The notes: a model not told the origin generated them from the sequence alone. 64,000 nt of DNA from Bacteroidales bacterium (GCA_015060445.1 SUYL01000015.1:1-64000), one strand, 5' to 3'. Positions 27,411 to 36,663 are shown, counted from the stretch's first letter. Translations and numbers: made by a program.

Positions 27411-28636
27411 TGGAGAACAGGGAATTTGATAAAATAAGGGAGAAACTGTATGATATGCAGATGCCTGTAGGGGCAGATGTATGGGGAGACATACAGCGCT
27501 CTTTGCGCAGACGCAGGGTGCGCAGGGTCCTTTATTATGTTTCATCTTCCGCTGCGGCCATATTGCTGGCCCTGCTGTTCCTGTTCCCTGCAGATGATGC
27601 TGCTGTAGAGAGATCTCTTGTGGCTCAGGATGTTGCTGTGGAGGAGAGTCCTGTTGCACCGCAGGTACAGGAAGTGCCCCAGGTGAGTGTGGCAGTTGCA
27701 CAGCCGGTTGCCGTAGAAAAAGGTGCATATGCCACAAGTCCCGTACAGGTTGCACAGACAGTGGGGGATGCTCAGGCTGAAGTGGGTGCTCAAGTTGCGC
27801 AGGCAGTTCAGCAGATGCAGGAGACAGAAGACATTCTCCCTGCAGGTGCAGTGCAGACTGTGGTGACCCCGGAGGAGGCAAAGGCGGTTGAGGCTACAGA
27901 GGCCAAGGAGGCCGCAGAGGGCACTGAGGATGCGAAGACAAAGGATGTGAAGGTTAAGGAGTTCATATTGGATGATACGTTTGATGTTGCCGGTGAGCCT
28001 GTAAAGGCTCCACGCAAATATGCCCTGGCTTTTTCACAGGGGATTGTACCTGGCAGTTCGGCAAGTGTTGACGCCTCCTGGATAAGGGCTTCAAGTGCAT
28101 TCAACGGAGCCATGGGACATAACCATATAGTTGAGCAGATATCCGATACCAGATATTCACTGCCTGTAAATTTGGGGGTACAGTTGCAGTTTCCGTTGGG
28201 AGAGAATGTGGCATTGGGAGTTGGAGTGAACTACTCTTTGCTGAAAAGCAAATACGAATGCCTCGTAGACAAAGTAAGGCACAGCGTGAAACAGAAACTC
28301 CACTACATAGGAATCCCTATAAATGTTTATGGTCTGGTTGTGGACAAGAACAACTTCATCTTCTACATAAACGGAGGAATTGCTTTTGAAAAGGGAATAA
28401 GGGCAGTATATGACCTGAAGAGTTATACAGGCAGCCAGTCGTATTCTGCAGATATAGATGGTGTGCAGTTCTCAGTAAATGCAGGTTTGGGAGTTGAATA
28501 CAAATTCGGTAATGTTGTGGGATTGTATTTTGAGCCTAATCTGGTATATTACACCAACTCAGAAGTAATGTACAGCATAAGGACAGACCAGCCTTTCCAG
28601 GTTAAGGCCGACGTAGGATTAAGATTCCACTTTTAG
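27410..28636 (+). CDS. Probable dual-membrane-spanning anti-sigma factor (Dma-like)
   Basis: 408 residues in three parts. A basic cytoplasmic N-terminus (about 1-38, ending SLRRRRVRRV) leads into one membrane helix (about 41-60). A long low-complexity linker (about 61-185) is rich in Val/Ala/Gln/Glu and could cross the periplasm. The C-terminal ~210 residues look like an outer-membrane barrel of the PorT-like group and end ...VKADVGLRFHF. With the coupled ECF sigma gene, this matches the architecture reported, as I recall, for Dma proteins of Bacteroides thetaiotaomicron. If so, the barrel senses outer-membrane state and the N-terminus holds the sigma factor. This is inference from architecture. 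Confidence 0.75.
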   Translation: MENREFDKIREKLYDMQMPVGADVWGDIQRSLRRRRVRRVLYYVSSSAAAILLALLFLFPADDAAVERSLVAQDVAVEESPVAPQVQEVPQVSVAVAQPVAVEKGAYATSPVQVAQTVGDAQAEVGAQVAQAVQQMQETEDILPAGAVQTVVTPEEAKAVEATEAKEAAEGTEDAKTKDVKVKEFILDDTFDVAGEPVKAPRKYALAFSQGIVPGSSASVDASWIRASSAFNGAMGHNHIVEQISDTRYSLPVNLGVQLQFPLGENVALGVGVNYSLLKSKYECLVDKVRHSVKQKLHYIGIPINVYGLVVDKNNFIFYINGGIAFEKGIRAVYDLKSYTGSQSYSADIDGVQFSVNAGLGVEYKFGNVVGLYFEPNLVYYTNSEVMYSIRTDQPFQVKADVGLRFHF

Positions 28637-29067
28637 TCCTCAATCCTCACGCTGCGGCTTCCGTCCCCTTCTACCTGTACATAAACCCTGAAACACTCGT
28701 CGGGAAGAATCTCCTCTATTTTTTCGGTCCACTCTATAAGGGATATTCCGTCCCCTGCAAAATATTCGTCAATTCCAATGTCGTATGCTTCGGAAATCTT
28801 GTTTATACGGTAGAAATCAAAGTGATATACCGGGAATCCCTTTGCAGACCTGTACTCGTTCACAATGGTGAAGGTGGGGCTGTTGACATCATCCTCCACA
28901 CCCAATGCCCTGCAGATTGCCTTTATGAAGGTAGTCTTGCCCGCACCCATCTGCCCAAAAAATGCAAAGATGTTGCTTTGCAGCGGTGATGATGAGGCGT
29001 ATTGTATAAACTCCATTGCGGCCTTGTCAATGTCATTGAGGCTTCTGATGTGTAGTGTTGTTCCCAT
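28633..29067 (-). CDS. tsaE: tRNA t6A biosynthesis ATPase TsaE
   Basis: 144 residues with Walker A GQMGAGKTTFIKAICRALG and the family motif NSPTFTIVNEY, plus HFDFYRI. TsaE supports the TsaBD complex in making threonylcarbamoyl-adenosine on tRNA. TsaC, from the same pathway, is at 42075-42638. Its stop overlaps the stop of the convergent anti-sigma gene by 3 nt. Confidence 0.95.
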   Translation of the reverse strand: MGTTLHIRSLNDIDKAAMEFIQYASSSPLQSNIFAFFGQMGAGKTTFIKAICRALGVEDDVNSPTFTIVNEYRSAKGFPVYHFDFYRINKISEAYDIGIDEYFAGDGISLIEWTEKIEEILPDECFRVYVQVEGDGSRSVRIED

Positions 29068-29068
29068 T

Positions 29069-30589
29069 TTAAAATCCGTTGATGTCCAGTTTCAGTTGGA
29101 CCGCTTTTGAAATATGCTCCAAAGATATAAAATCCTTCCCATCCAAGTCTGCTATGGTGCGTGATATTTTTAAAATTCTGCTGTATCCTCTGGCAGATAT
29201 CCCCTGGCGTGCAATGAACCTCTTCAGGAAAATCTGCTCCTTTTCCCCTATGGCGCAGTATTTTGCAAGTTTCCCGGGAGGAATCTGAGCGTTTGTGTAG
29301 AAATTTTCCCCCATGAATCTTGCAAGTTGGATTTCTCTGGCCATCTTTACCCTTCGGGCAATAACTCTGCTGGGCTCCTCATCCCCTTTTCCCAACCCTA
29401 CAATCTCATTGGGGGCAACATTTCTTACATTGAGTTGTATATCAATCCGGTCCATTAGGGGTCCCGACAATTTTCCTGTGTATTTCATTATTGCACTGGA
29501 AGAGCAGGTACAGTTCTTCTTTGGGTCATTGAGGTATCCGCAGGGGCAAGGGTTCATTGCTGCAACAAGCATGAAAGAGGCGGGGTAGCACACCCTGCTC
29601 CTGGCGCGGCATACCTGAATCTCCCGGTCTTCCAGCGGCTGTCTGAGAATTTCCAGTGAGGCCCTTCCAAACTCCGCTATCTCATCTGCAAAAAGTACTC
29701 CATTGTGGGCCAGGGATACCTCGCCCGGCATCCCTACACTCCCTGCAAGGGCCTGTATGGTAGATGTGTGGTGCGGGCTCCTGAACGGACGTTCCCTTAT
29801 AAGTCCTCCCGACGATTTGAGGAGCCCTGCTACCGAGTAGATTTTACTGGTCTCTATGGCTTCCATCTTCTCCAGAGGGGGAAGGATTGAGGGGAGGCAT
29901 TTGGCCATAAATGTCTTGCCGCATCCGGGACTCCCTACAAGAATTGCATTGTGGTTGCCTGCTGCCGCTATCTCAAGCCCCTTTTTTGCAAACGGCTGCC
30001 CTTTTACATCCCCAAAATCATAATCCCAATGTTGCTTTGGGATATATTCCCTTTTCAGGGGGATTCTTGAAGAGGCGCTGTCGGGAGCAAGAAGTATATC
30101 AATTACATCCTTTAGGGTCTCTGCATAGAATATGGTTATCCCATCCACATCTGAACATTCTGCTGCAGACTCTTTGGGAAGGATGCACCCTTTGAATCCA
30201 TGTTGGGCCGCATGTATGGCCATTGGCAGCGCCCCGTCAATTGCTCTCAAAGAGCCGTCGAGAGCCAGTTCCCCCATAATCATGAAGTCATTGGTCCACT
30301 CTGTTTCAATCTGCCCGGATGCGGAGAGGATACCTATGGCAATGGCCGCATCAAAAGCCGACCCCTCCTTGCGCAGGTTTGCGGGGGCAAGGTTTATAAT
30401 TATCTTTTTCCCTGGAATTCTGTATCCGAATTTGTTGAGGGCACTGCTTATCCTCTGCTGGCTCTCCCTTATGGCACTGTCTGCCAGCCCCACCAGATAA
30501 AAGCAGATGCCGTCTGATACATCAACTTCTACAGTAACTGTAGTTACCTCCAGCCCTTTGCAGCTGGCACAATACACTTTCTTCAGCAT
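29069..30589 (-). CDS. comM: YifB/ComM-family AAA+ ATPase (Mg-chelatase-like)
   Basis: 506 residues. A LonC-like N-terminal domain (about 1-180) precedes an AAA+ module with Walker A GSPGCGKTFMAK, Walker B VLFADEIAEF and an arginine-rich sensor. The zinc-type motif NPCPCGYLNDPKKNCTC and LSGPLMDRIDIQ are diagnostic. In naturally competent bacteria ComM is a branch-migration helicase for incoming DNA. It is 1 bp upstream of tsaE. Confidence 0.92.
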   Translation of the reverse strand: MLKKVYCASCKGLEVTTVTVEVDVSDGICFYLVGLADSAIRESQQRISSALNKFGYRIPGKKIIINLAPANLRKEGSAFDAAIAIGILSASGQIETEWTNDFMIMGELALDGSLRAIDGALPMAIHAAQHGFKGCILPKESAAECSDVDGITIFYAETLKDVIDILLAPDSASSRIPLKREYIPKQHWDYDFGDVKGQPFAKKGLEIAAAGNHNAILVGSPGCGKTFMAKCLPSILPPLEKMEAIETSKIYSVAGLLKSSGGLIRERPFRSPHHTSTIQALAGSVGMPGEVSLAHNGVLFADEIAEFGRASLEILRQPLEDREIQVCRARSRVCYPASFMLVAAMNPCPCGYLNDPKKNCTCSSSAIMKYTGKLSGPLMDRIDIQLNVRNVAPNEIVGLGKGDEEPSRVIARRVKMAREIQLARFMGENFYTNAQIPPGKLAKYCAIGEKEQIFLKRFIARQGISARGYSRILKISRTIADLDGKDFISLEHISKAVQLKLDINGF

Positions 30590-30660
30590 TTTTTATTGCA
30601 AAGAAAAGGGGAGGAGGTGTAAAAAACGGCGTAAACGGTAAAAACTTAAGGGGAAGTAAA

Positions 30661-30690
30661 AAAAATATCCCTTTTTAAAAAGAGATATTT
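30661..30690 (-). terminator. Hairpin spanning the waaA stop codon
   Basis: AAATATC (30663-30669) pairs with GATATTT (30684-30690), enclosing the self-complementary CTTTTT/AAAAAG (30671-30682). It overlaps the end of waaA and could end its transcript or protect its 3' end. The gap to comM (30590-30660) is A-rich with no gene. Confidence 0.4.
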
Positions 30691-31925
30691 TCAATTATGC
30701 TTATGATTTTTTTTGTTGCACCAAGATTTTCCTGTACATAGTTGAAACAAATCTTTCCCCGTTCTTCAGCTACATTCCTGTTTTTCACCAGTTTGTCAAG
30801 TAGGGAATAGAATTCTTCCTGGCTCCTGACAGATGTGGCTCCCTGGCGGGCAACAAGATCCCTGGCCTCCTTGAACTTCTGGTATTTGGGGCCGAAGGCC
30901 ACCGGAATGCCGTATGTGGCTGCCTCAAGGATATTGTGTATGCCTACTCCAAATCCACCTCCAATATATGCAAAACTGCCGTATCTGTATATTGAGGAGA
31001 GGATACCCATACAATCAATCAGAAGTACGTTTGCCTGTTGCAGTGCTGCGTCATCAATTTCTCCGCAATCCGAGAATTTGACCACATTGTACCCCTTGAA
31101 TATCTCCATAATTTTGGAAATATGTTCCTTGTGTATCTCGTGGGGGGCAATTACCAGTTTTACTTTTGAGAAGTTCTTTACACTTGCTGCCAGAATCTCT
31201 TCGTCGGGAGGCCAGGTGCTTCCTGCAAGGATTGTAAATGAGTTTCCGCTGAATTTGCTTATTGCAGGGAATTCCTTGCTGGCTGCAGTTATCTGGTTTA
31301 CACGGTCAAATCTGGTATCTCCACAAATTGCAACATTGCTGGTAATGCCAATCTCCTTAAGCAGTTGCAGGGAGAGATCATCCTGAACAAACAGTGCGGT
31401 GAATGATTTGAGCATCTTCTTGAAAAGCCCACCGTAAGGTTTGAAGAAAACCTGGTCTTTCCTGAAGATGGCAGAAACTATGTATGTCTCAATCCCTTTT
31501 TTCTTCAATTGGGTAAGATAGTTGTACCAGAATTCGTATTTTATGAAGATGGCTTTTGCAGGGGATACTGTGTCCAGGAATCTTCTTGCATTGCGGGAGG
31601 TGTCCATAGGGAGATAGTATATCCAGTCTGCAAGGGGGTAGTTTTTCCTCATTTCATATCCGCTCGGAGAGAAGAAGGTAAGGAGAATACTGTATTCTTT
31701 CCTGTTCTCCCTGTACCACTCTATAAGTGGCCTGGCCTGCTCAAATTCTCCAACAGAAGAGCAGTGGAACCATATTATGGGTTTGGAATGGCTGATCTCG
31801 CCGGCAATCCTCTCCAACAGCCCTTTTCTCCCCTTGCAGAAGAGTCCGGCTTTATGGTTGAACAGTGACGCAAAAGAAATGAGGACACCGTAGATGCCTA
31901 TAACTATATTATATAAAAATCTCAA
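30675..31925 (-). CDS. waaA: 3-deoxy-D-manno-octulosonic acid (Kdo) transferase
   Basis: The GT30 enzyme transfers Kdo to lipid A in the inner membrane. It has an N-terminal membrane anchor (FLYNIVIGIYGVLISFASLFN), the active-site segment CSSVGEFEQARPL with its Glu, and GGGFGVGIHNILEAATYGIPVAFGP in the CMP-Kdo domain. There is no ATG near the N-terminus. I place the start at TTG 31925 because it aligns with the usual beginning (LRFLYN) and lies downstream of a -7 box, giving 416 residues. An upstream TTG at 31982 would put the promoter inside the gene. Confidence 0.9.
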   Translation of the reverse strand: MRFLYNIVIGIYGVLISFASLFNHKAGLFCKGRKGLLERIAGEISHSKPIIWFHCSSVGEFEQARPLIEWYRENRKEYSILLTFFSPSGYEMRKNYPLADWIYYLPMDTSRNARRFLDTVSPAKAIFIKYEFWYNYLTQLKKKGIETYIVSAIFRKDQVFFKPYGGLFKKMLKSFTALFVQDDLSLQLLKEIGITSNVAICGDTRFDRVNQITAASKEFPAISKFSGNSFTILAGSTWPPDEEILAASVKNFSKVKLVIAPHEIHKEHISKIMEIFKGYNVVKFSDCGEIDDAALQQANVLLIDCMGILSSIYRYGSFAYIGGGFGVGIHNILEAATYGIPVAFGPKYQKFKEARDLVARQGATSVRSQEEFYSLLDKLVKNRNVAEERGKICFNYVQENLGATKKIISIIENISF

Positions 31926-31950
31926 ATCAGGTAAAGGTTTTATTATCCAA

Positions 31951-31958
31951 CAAAAATA
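31951..31958 (-). promoter_or_regulatory. -7 box of waaA (TATTTTTG on minus strand)
   Basis: TATTTTTG on the minus strand ends about 25 bp before the proposed TTG start. A TTG 21 bp upstream can serve as the -33. It supports the downstream start choice. Confidence 0.5.
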
Positions 31959-32056
31959 GTAAATTTTCTCCACAAACTGCAATTGGCTTTATGGCATTGC
32001 TTTTGGAGCAGTTGTTTATGCAATAAAATTTGTAACTTGCACAAAATTGTTTTGTA

Positions 32057-32797
32057 ATGAAGAAGACCTTGGAAATGATAGGGGAATACTGCCTGCTTAT
32101 GCTCAAAGTGTTCCAGAAACCGGAAAAATGGAGAATTTTCTTCAAACAGTGTGTTGTTGAGGCGCAGAAACTCACACTTGATTCAATACCACTTATAAGT
32201 GTGATTTCTGTATTTATTGGGGCCGTTGCCGTTATACAGACAGTAAACAATCTGGAGAGCCCGTTCATACCAAAAATGTATGTTGGCTATATGGCAAGGG
32301 AGATTCTGGTGCTTGAGTTCTGTTCTACAATGGTGGCGCTCATATTGGCCGGAAAAATAGGATCCAACATAGCATCTGAAATAGGCAGTATGCGCATTAC
32401 CGAGCAGATAGATGCAATGGACATTATGGGAGTGAATTCTGCCAACTACCTTATCCTTCCCAAAATTGTAAGTTCAGTGGTATTGAGCCCGTTTGTAATG
32501 CTCTCAAGTTTTGTAATAGGACTTTTGGGTGGAGCGCTCATAATTGCGGCTACAGGTGCAGTTACCATGGCCCAGTATGTAGATGGCCTGCAGTTCTCCT
32601 TTAAGATACACTATATCTATTACAGTATCTCAAAAATGGCTGTGTTCACCTTCATCATAACCTCATTGGCATCCTACTTTGGGTATTACGCAAAGGGTGG
32701 ATCACTTGGAGTGGGACGCTCAAGTACAAAAGCCATAGTTGCAATAAGTGTACTTATACTTGTATTTGATCTGGCTCTTACAAAATTGTTGTTGTAG
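32057..32797 (+). CDS. mlaE: MlaE-family ABC transporter permease
   Basis: 246 residues with five or six membrane segments and the MlaE landmarks VISVFIGAVAVIQT, EFCSTMVALILAGKIGSNIASEIGSMRITEQIDAM and LASYFGYYAKGGSLGVGRSSTKA. It forms the inner-membrane channel of phospholipid/lipid asymmetry transport. The ATPase gene starts 1 nt after its stop. The MlaD partner is not in the window. Confidence 0.94.
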   Translation: MKKTLEMIGEYCLLMLKVFQKPEKWRIFFKQCVVEAQKLTLDSIPLISVISVFIGAVAVIQTVNNLESPFIPKMYVGYMAREILVLEFCSTMVALILAGKIGSNIASEIGSMRITEQIDAMDIMGVNSANYLILPKIVSSVVLSPFVMLSSFVIGLLGGALIIAATGAVTMAQYVDGLQFSFKIHYIYYSISKMAVFTFIITSLASYFGYYAKGGSLGVGRSSTKAIVAISVLILVFDLALTKLLL

Positions 32798-32798
32798 T

Positions 32799-33554
32799 AT
32801 GATAAGTGTAAAGAATCTGTATAAAGAGTTTGACGGGCGCACAGTCCTCAATAATATATCAATTGATTACAAGGAGGGAGAATGCTCCCTTATAATTGGA
32901 GCCAGCGGAAGCGGAAAAACCGTACTCCTGAAAAACCTTGTAGGTCTCCATACTCCCGACAGAGGTGAGATATGGTATGACGACAAATCCTTCACCACCC
33001 TTAAGGAGAAGCAGAAGAAGGCCCTCCGCAAGGAGATGGGGATGCTATTCCAGGGAAGTGCACTGTTCGATTTTGCAACCGTAGAGGAGAACATAATGTT
33101 TCCTATGGACTTCTTTACAGAGTGGAGTTATGAGGAGAAACTGGAGAGGGCAAACTTCTGCCTGAAAAGGGTAAACCTTGAGAATGCCAACAAAAAGTTC
33201 CCCAACGAATTGAGCGGCGGAATGCAGAAACGTGTTGGAATTGCCCGTGCAATAGCCCTCAATCCCAAATACCTCTTCTGCGACGAGCCCAACTCGGGCC
33301 TTGACCCTACAACCTCAATAGTTATTGATCACCTCATTCAGGAGATTACCCAGGAGTACAACATTACCACTATCATAAACACCCACGACATGAACTCCGT
33401 AATGGAGATAGGGGACAAGATAGGCTTCATCTACAAAGGGGAAAAACTCTGGGAAGGGAGCAACAGGGAGATTCTCCACTCAGACTGCAAGGAACTCAAT
33501 GACTTTGTCTTTGCCTCCAATATGGCAAAACAGTTGAAGGCGCTGATGAAATAA
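32799..33554 (+). CDS. mlaF: MlaF-family ABC transporter ATP-binding protein
   Basis: 251 residues. Walker A GASGSGKTVLLKNL, Q-loop MLFQGSALFD (an Mla/Ttg hallmark), signature ELSGGMQKRVGIARAIA, Walker B LFCDEPNSGLDP and a switch His in NTHD. It powers MlaE. An open frame extends 17 codons into mlaE, but the ATG at 32799 gives the normal start MISVKNLYKEF. Confidence 0.95.
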   Translation: MISVKNLYKEFDGRTVLNNISIDYKEGECSLIIGASGSGKTVLLKNLVGLHTPDRGEIWYDDKSFTTLKEKQKKALRKEMGMLFQGSALFDFATVEENIMFPMDFFTEWSYEEKLERANFCLKRVNLENANKKFPNELSGGMQKRVGIARAIALNPKYLFCDEPNSGLDPTTSIVIDHLIQEITQEYNITTIINTHDMNSVMEIGDKIGFIYKGEKLWEGSNREILHSDCKELNDFVFASNMAKQLKALMK

Positions 33555-33585
33555 ATTTTTCGGAGTATTGGAGATAAGAATATCC

Positions 33586-33627
33586 ATAAAAAAGACAGAG
33601 TGACCATAGGCCACTCTGTCTTTTTTT
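33586..33627. terminator. Bidirectional terminator between mlaF and namZ
   Basis: AAAAAGACAGAGTG pairs with CACTCTGTCTTTTTTT around an 8-9 nt loop, with T/A tracts on both sides. It serves mlaF (plus) and the convergent NamZ gene (minus). Confidence 0.85.
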
Positions 33628-33642
33628 ATCTTTATAATCAAA

Positions 33643-34932
33643 TCAGTTTTCCGGGTATAGCAGATAAGGTTTTCTCTGCTCCTTGAATTTCTCTACATCC
33701 TCTGTCCACATTGCCTCAATCTCTTTTGCAGATTTGCCCTCTTTAATCATCTTTCTTACGTATGCCTGGCCTATCTCAAGTTCAAACATGTTGCGGAAGA
33801 AATGGTCTCCAAGGTTGAGGTTGGTGTAAGCGTCAACAATGTACTCAAGGTTTATACCGTCCTGGTTAATCTGTTCAATTGAAGGGTTTACAGTAAGGTC
33901 AACTCCCCAGCACTCCTTGTCCAATAGAGGAGGGTTCTTTGCTCCTGGGATGCTTCTTGGGGTGAAACTGTATTTGTAGCCCAACATGTTAGGGTGGCCG
34001 TACATCTGGAATGCCTTTGCAGTACCTCTACCCAAACTTACAGGGGTTCCCTCAAAGTAGCAGGTTGAAGGGTACAGATAGATGGCCCTCATGTCGCCCA
34101 AGTTTGGAGACGGTTTAATAGGAAGTCTGTAAAGTTTTGCGTGGGTGTAGTTCTTGCATTTTACAACTTTAAGGTCAACTTTTTTGCCAGCGGCATCTTT
34201 GTGGCCGTGCTGAAGCCAGTCGCACTCGTTTGCCATATATGCAATCTCTCCAAGGGTCATTCCGTGTACAACAGGGATTGGAAGGCTTCCTACTCCCGAT
34301 TTGTATTTCTCCATGTTGAGGATAGGGCCGTCTACATAGAATCCGATAGGGTTAGGGCGGTCAAGTACTATGAACTCCTTACCCTCCATAGCACATGCGG
34401 CCATCATTTTTACCATAGTTACATAGTAAGTGTAGAAACGTACACCTACATCCTGAAGGTCAAATACCAGTACATCAAACTCGTCCATCACCTCTTTTGC
34501 AGGTTTGCCGGATTTTCCCTCATATAATGAGCGGATAGGAATACCTGTTTTAGGGTCTGTAGAACTTGATACGTGCTCGCCTGCATCTGCATCGCCTCTG
34601 AAACCGTGCTCAGGAGACATGATGCATGTTACTTTTACGTTGTGTGCAAGAAGTGTGTCAAGGACGTGTGCAGTGGCTGATGCCATACCAGACTGGTTTG
34701 AAAGGATGCATACCCTCTTTCCCTCTACAAGCGGGAGGTATTCCTCTACCTGCTGTGCTCCTGTAAGGATGTCGGTTGCATAATTCATGTTCTCCTCACC
34801 AGGGAATGTTCCCATAAGGTTGCTTGGAGTTGCTGCGGGGGTTGTCTGTACCTCAGGCTGCTTGTTCTGGGCACATGCGCATACTGCAATGCAAAGTGCT
34901 GCAGATGCCATAATTGAAAATAGTTTCTTCAT
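33643..34932 (-). CDS. namZ: Exo-beta-N-acetylmuramidase-like lipoprotein (DUF1343, NamZ/GH171)
   Basis: 429 residues. The signal peptide ends near a possible lipobox (VCAC). The DUF1343 core is clear: LSNQSGM, IMSPEHGFRGDADAGEHV, IPIRSLYEGKSGKP, DLQDVGVRFYTYYVTM, LDRPNPIG and SLGRGTAKAFQMYGHP. Characterised members remove terminal N-acetylmuramic acid from cell-wall fragments. The ATG at 34932 starts the signal peptide and lies about 40 bp below a -7 box. A further 14 codons upstream are open but unlikely to be used. Confidence 0.88.
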   Translation of the reverse strand: MKKLFSIMASAALCIAVCACAQNKQPEVQTTPAATPSNLMGTFPGEENMNYATDILTGAQQVEEYLPLVEGKRVCILSNQSGMASATAHVLDTLLAHNVKVTCIMSPEHGFRGDADAGEHVSSSTDPKTGIPIRSLYEGKSGKPAKEVMDEFDVLVFDLQDVGVRFYTYYVTMVKMMAACAMEGKEFIVLDRPNPIGFYVDGPILNMEKYKSGVGSLPIPVVHGMTLGEIAYMANECDWLQHGHKDAAGKKVDLKVVKCKNYTHAKLYRLPIKPSPNLGDMRAIYLYPSTCYFEGTPVSLGRGTAKAFQMYGHPNMLGYKYSFTPRSIPGAKNPPLLDKECWGVDLTVNPSIEQINQDGINLEYIVDAYTNLNLGDHFFRNMFELEIGQAYVRKMIKEGKSAKEIEAMWTEDVEKFKEQRKPYLLYPEN

Positions 34933-34971
34933 ATCTGTAGTAATTATTTGTCGGGAAAATAAGACCAAATA

Positions 34972-35002
34972 CAAAGATATTCAAAAAGTTGTTTCTTTAC
35001 AA
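34972..35002 (-). promoter_or_regulatory. Promoter of namZ (TTG-N20-TATCTTTG)
   Basis: On the minus strand TATCTTTG (34972-34979) lies 20 bp after TTG (35000-35002). The ~35-nt leader contains one TTGTCGGGA (34948-34956). Confidence 0.65.
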
Positions 35003-35018
35003 CCGCAAGTGGGCAAAA

Positions 35019-35060
35019 AGGAAAAGCCTGCACCGGGTTTCCCCGCCACAGGCTTCTCTT
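35019..35060 (-). terminator. Terminator after the FadL-type gene
   Basis: AAGCCTG (35024-35030) pairs with CAGGCTT (35049-35055), with an inner CGGG/CCCG. On the minus strand it is followed by TTTTCCTTTTT. Confidence 0.75.
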
Positions 35061-35094
35061 TTGTAGTAAGGTTATTTTTTAGGTAATTTCTCTC

Positions 35095-36537
35095 TTAGAA
35101 CTGGAATCTTACAGCAACACCCGGCATGATTGCGCTCTTGGTGTAATCTGCTACAAATGATCCGTTCTGGTATGAGCCGGTAGTTTTTTCGCCTCTCAAG
35201 TAACCTACTGAAAGGTCAACTGCAAGATTCTTCATTGGGTTCAAGGTTGCACCTGCAGTTACTCCGTATGAATTTGCACTTGGAGTCTCAGGGTTGTAGT
35301 TGTCCATCTGTACAGGAGGGGTATCCATGTATGCACCTGCCCTTACTGTCCAGAAGTCAGAAACTACATACTGTGCACCAAGTCTTACAGCTACGGTGTT
35401 CTCGTAATCTTTTACAGATGACTGTACAATCTCACCTGCGGCAGTCTTGAAAGTGATGTCAAGTTTGTCGTATGCGCTCCAGCCTGTAATCTGAGCCTCA
35501 CCGGTTAGGGTCCATGCCTGATTTGGCTTATATGCGATACCTATGCTGAAGATGCTTGGGATTGGCATTGAAGCCTTGAACTCAGAATTATCCAACAGAC
35601 CCATAGTTGTAAGTTGTGTCTGGGTACCTTTGATGGTTGCAAGGGTCTCCTGTGGAAGCATTCCCTGAAGAGGTGTGGTATCAAATGATTTGATTGCAGC
35701 AACTACGCTCTCTGCAGCGTCATTTGCATAATCCAACTCAGCCTCTCCATCCTCTACAGACAATTTAACTTTTGAGCGGTAGGTTGCACCAAGGGTAACT
35801 TTAGGTGATACATTTACAAGGATACCTACGTTAAAGCCCAAAGCAACTTTTGAAGAACCCTCAAGTTCAATTCCTACAGGAATCTGGTTGCTGAATGAGT
35901 TGATCATTCCTGGAAGTGCGCCAAGGCTGCTGAATGCAGGGTTCATCTGTGCAAGCTGGCCTGCAAGGGCACCAAGAGGAGCAAATGAGTTTGCAGCCAC
36001 AAGACCTTTCTCCTGTGAGAATGAACCGAAGTCAATCATAAGGCCTGCACCAACGCTTACAATGTCATTGATCTTGTAAGAGATTGTAGGCTGAACGTTG
36101 AATGCTTTAAGTGAAACCTCCTGGATATGTGTTGCGCCAACCCAGTTGTCACCCCATACCATTGAGTTTCCGGCAGGGTTGGTGATGCTGATACCAACTG
36201 CAAGTTTTTCGCAAGGTTTGTATCCGAAATATCCGAATATAGGAGTGCTTAGGGGATTGTCAGTTTCGTGTTTGTAGCCAGGCTGCTCAAAGTTCACTTT
36301 GGATTTGATAAGGATTGAACCCAATGAAACATCAAATTTTGAGTTCATGTAAACCATACCTGCAGGGTTGAACAACATGCTCTCTGCGCCAAGTTTGAGG
36401 GCTGTACCTGTGTGTGCCATACCCCACTGCCTTGAACTCTGAGAGTTGATCTGGTAACCTTCTGCATTCGCTGAAAGAACAGTCATAACGGCAGCGGCAG
36501 CAAGGACCAATTTCTTTGTGATTTTAGTAAATTTCAT
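35095..36537 (-). CDS. OmpP1/FadL/TodX-family outer-membrane transporter
   Basis: 480 residues; the signal peptide ends near LSANA. The mature start EGYQINSQSSRQWGMAHTGTAL is the FadL hatch signature, followed by NPAGMVYM and a barrel ending ...PGVAVRFQF. FadL proteins bring hydrophobic compounds such as fatty acids across the outer membrane. It is monocistronic, with its own near-perfect promoter and terminator. Confidence 0.92.
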   Translation of the reverse strand: MKFTKITKKLVLAAAAVMTVLSANAEGYQINSQSSRQWGMAHTGTALKLGAESMLFNPAGMVYMNSKFDVSLGSILIKSKVNFEQPGYKHETDNPLSTPIFGYFGYKPCEKLAVGISITNPAGNSMVWGDNWVGATHIQEVSLKAFNVQPTISYKINDIVSVGAGLMIDFGSFSQEKGLVAANSFAPLGALAGQLAQMNPAFSSLGALPGMINSFSNQIPVGIELEGSSKVALGFNVGILVNVSPKVTLGATYRSKVKLSVEDGEAELDYANDAAESVVAAIKSFDTTPLQGMLPQETLATIKGTQTQLTTMGLLDNSEFKASMPIPSIFSIGIAYKPNQAWTLTGEAQITGWSAYDKLDITFKTAAGEIVQSSVKDYENTVAVRLGAQYVVSDFWTVRAGAYMDTPPVQMDNYNPETPSANSYGVTAGATLNPMKNLAVDLSVGYLRGEKTTGSYQNGSFVADYTKSAIMPGVAVRFQF

Positions 36538-36560
36538 AAGTTTTCAGTTTTAATCGGCGG

Positions 36561-36591
36561 CAAAGGTAATTATTTTTTTTAATATACCAAA
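36561..36591 (-). promoter_or_regulatory. Consensus promoter of the FadL gene (TTTG-N19-TACCTTTG)
   Basis: On the minus strand TTTG (36588-36591) and TACCTTTG (36561-36568) are 19 bp apart, the best match to the Bacteroidota housekeeping promoter in the window. The leader to the ATG is about 20 nt. Confidence 0.8.
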
Positions 36592-36663
36592 TTTTGGCAA
36601 ATTGTGTAAAATGCATAAAATGAGTGAGATATAATTATACTTACATATGGCCATTGTGAAATA

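Noticed and set aside
27243..27881. Pro/Gln/Ser-rich minus-strand frame opposite the sigma/anti-sigma genes
   Set aside because: It mirrors the low-complexity linker of the anti-sigma gene; repeated composition keeps the antisense frame open without meaning.
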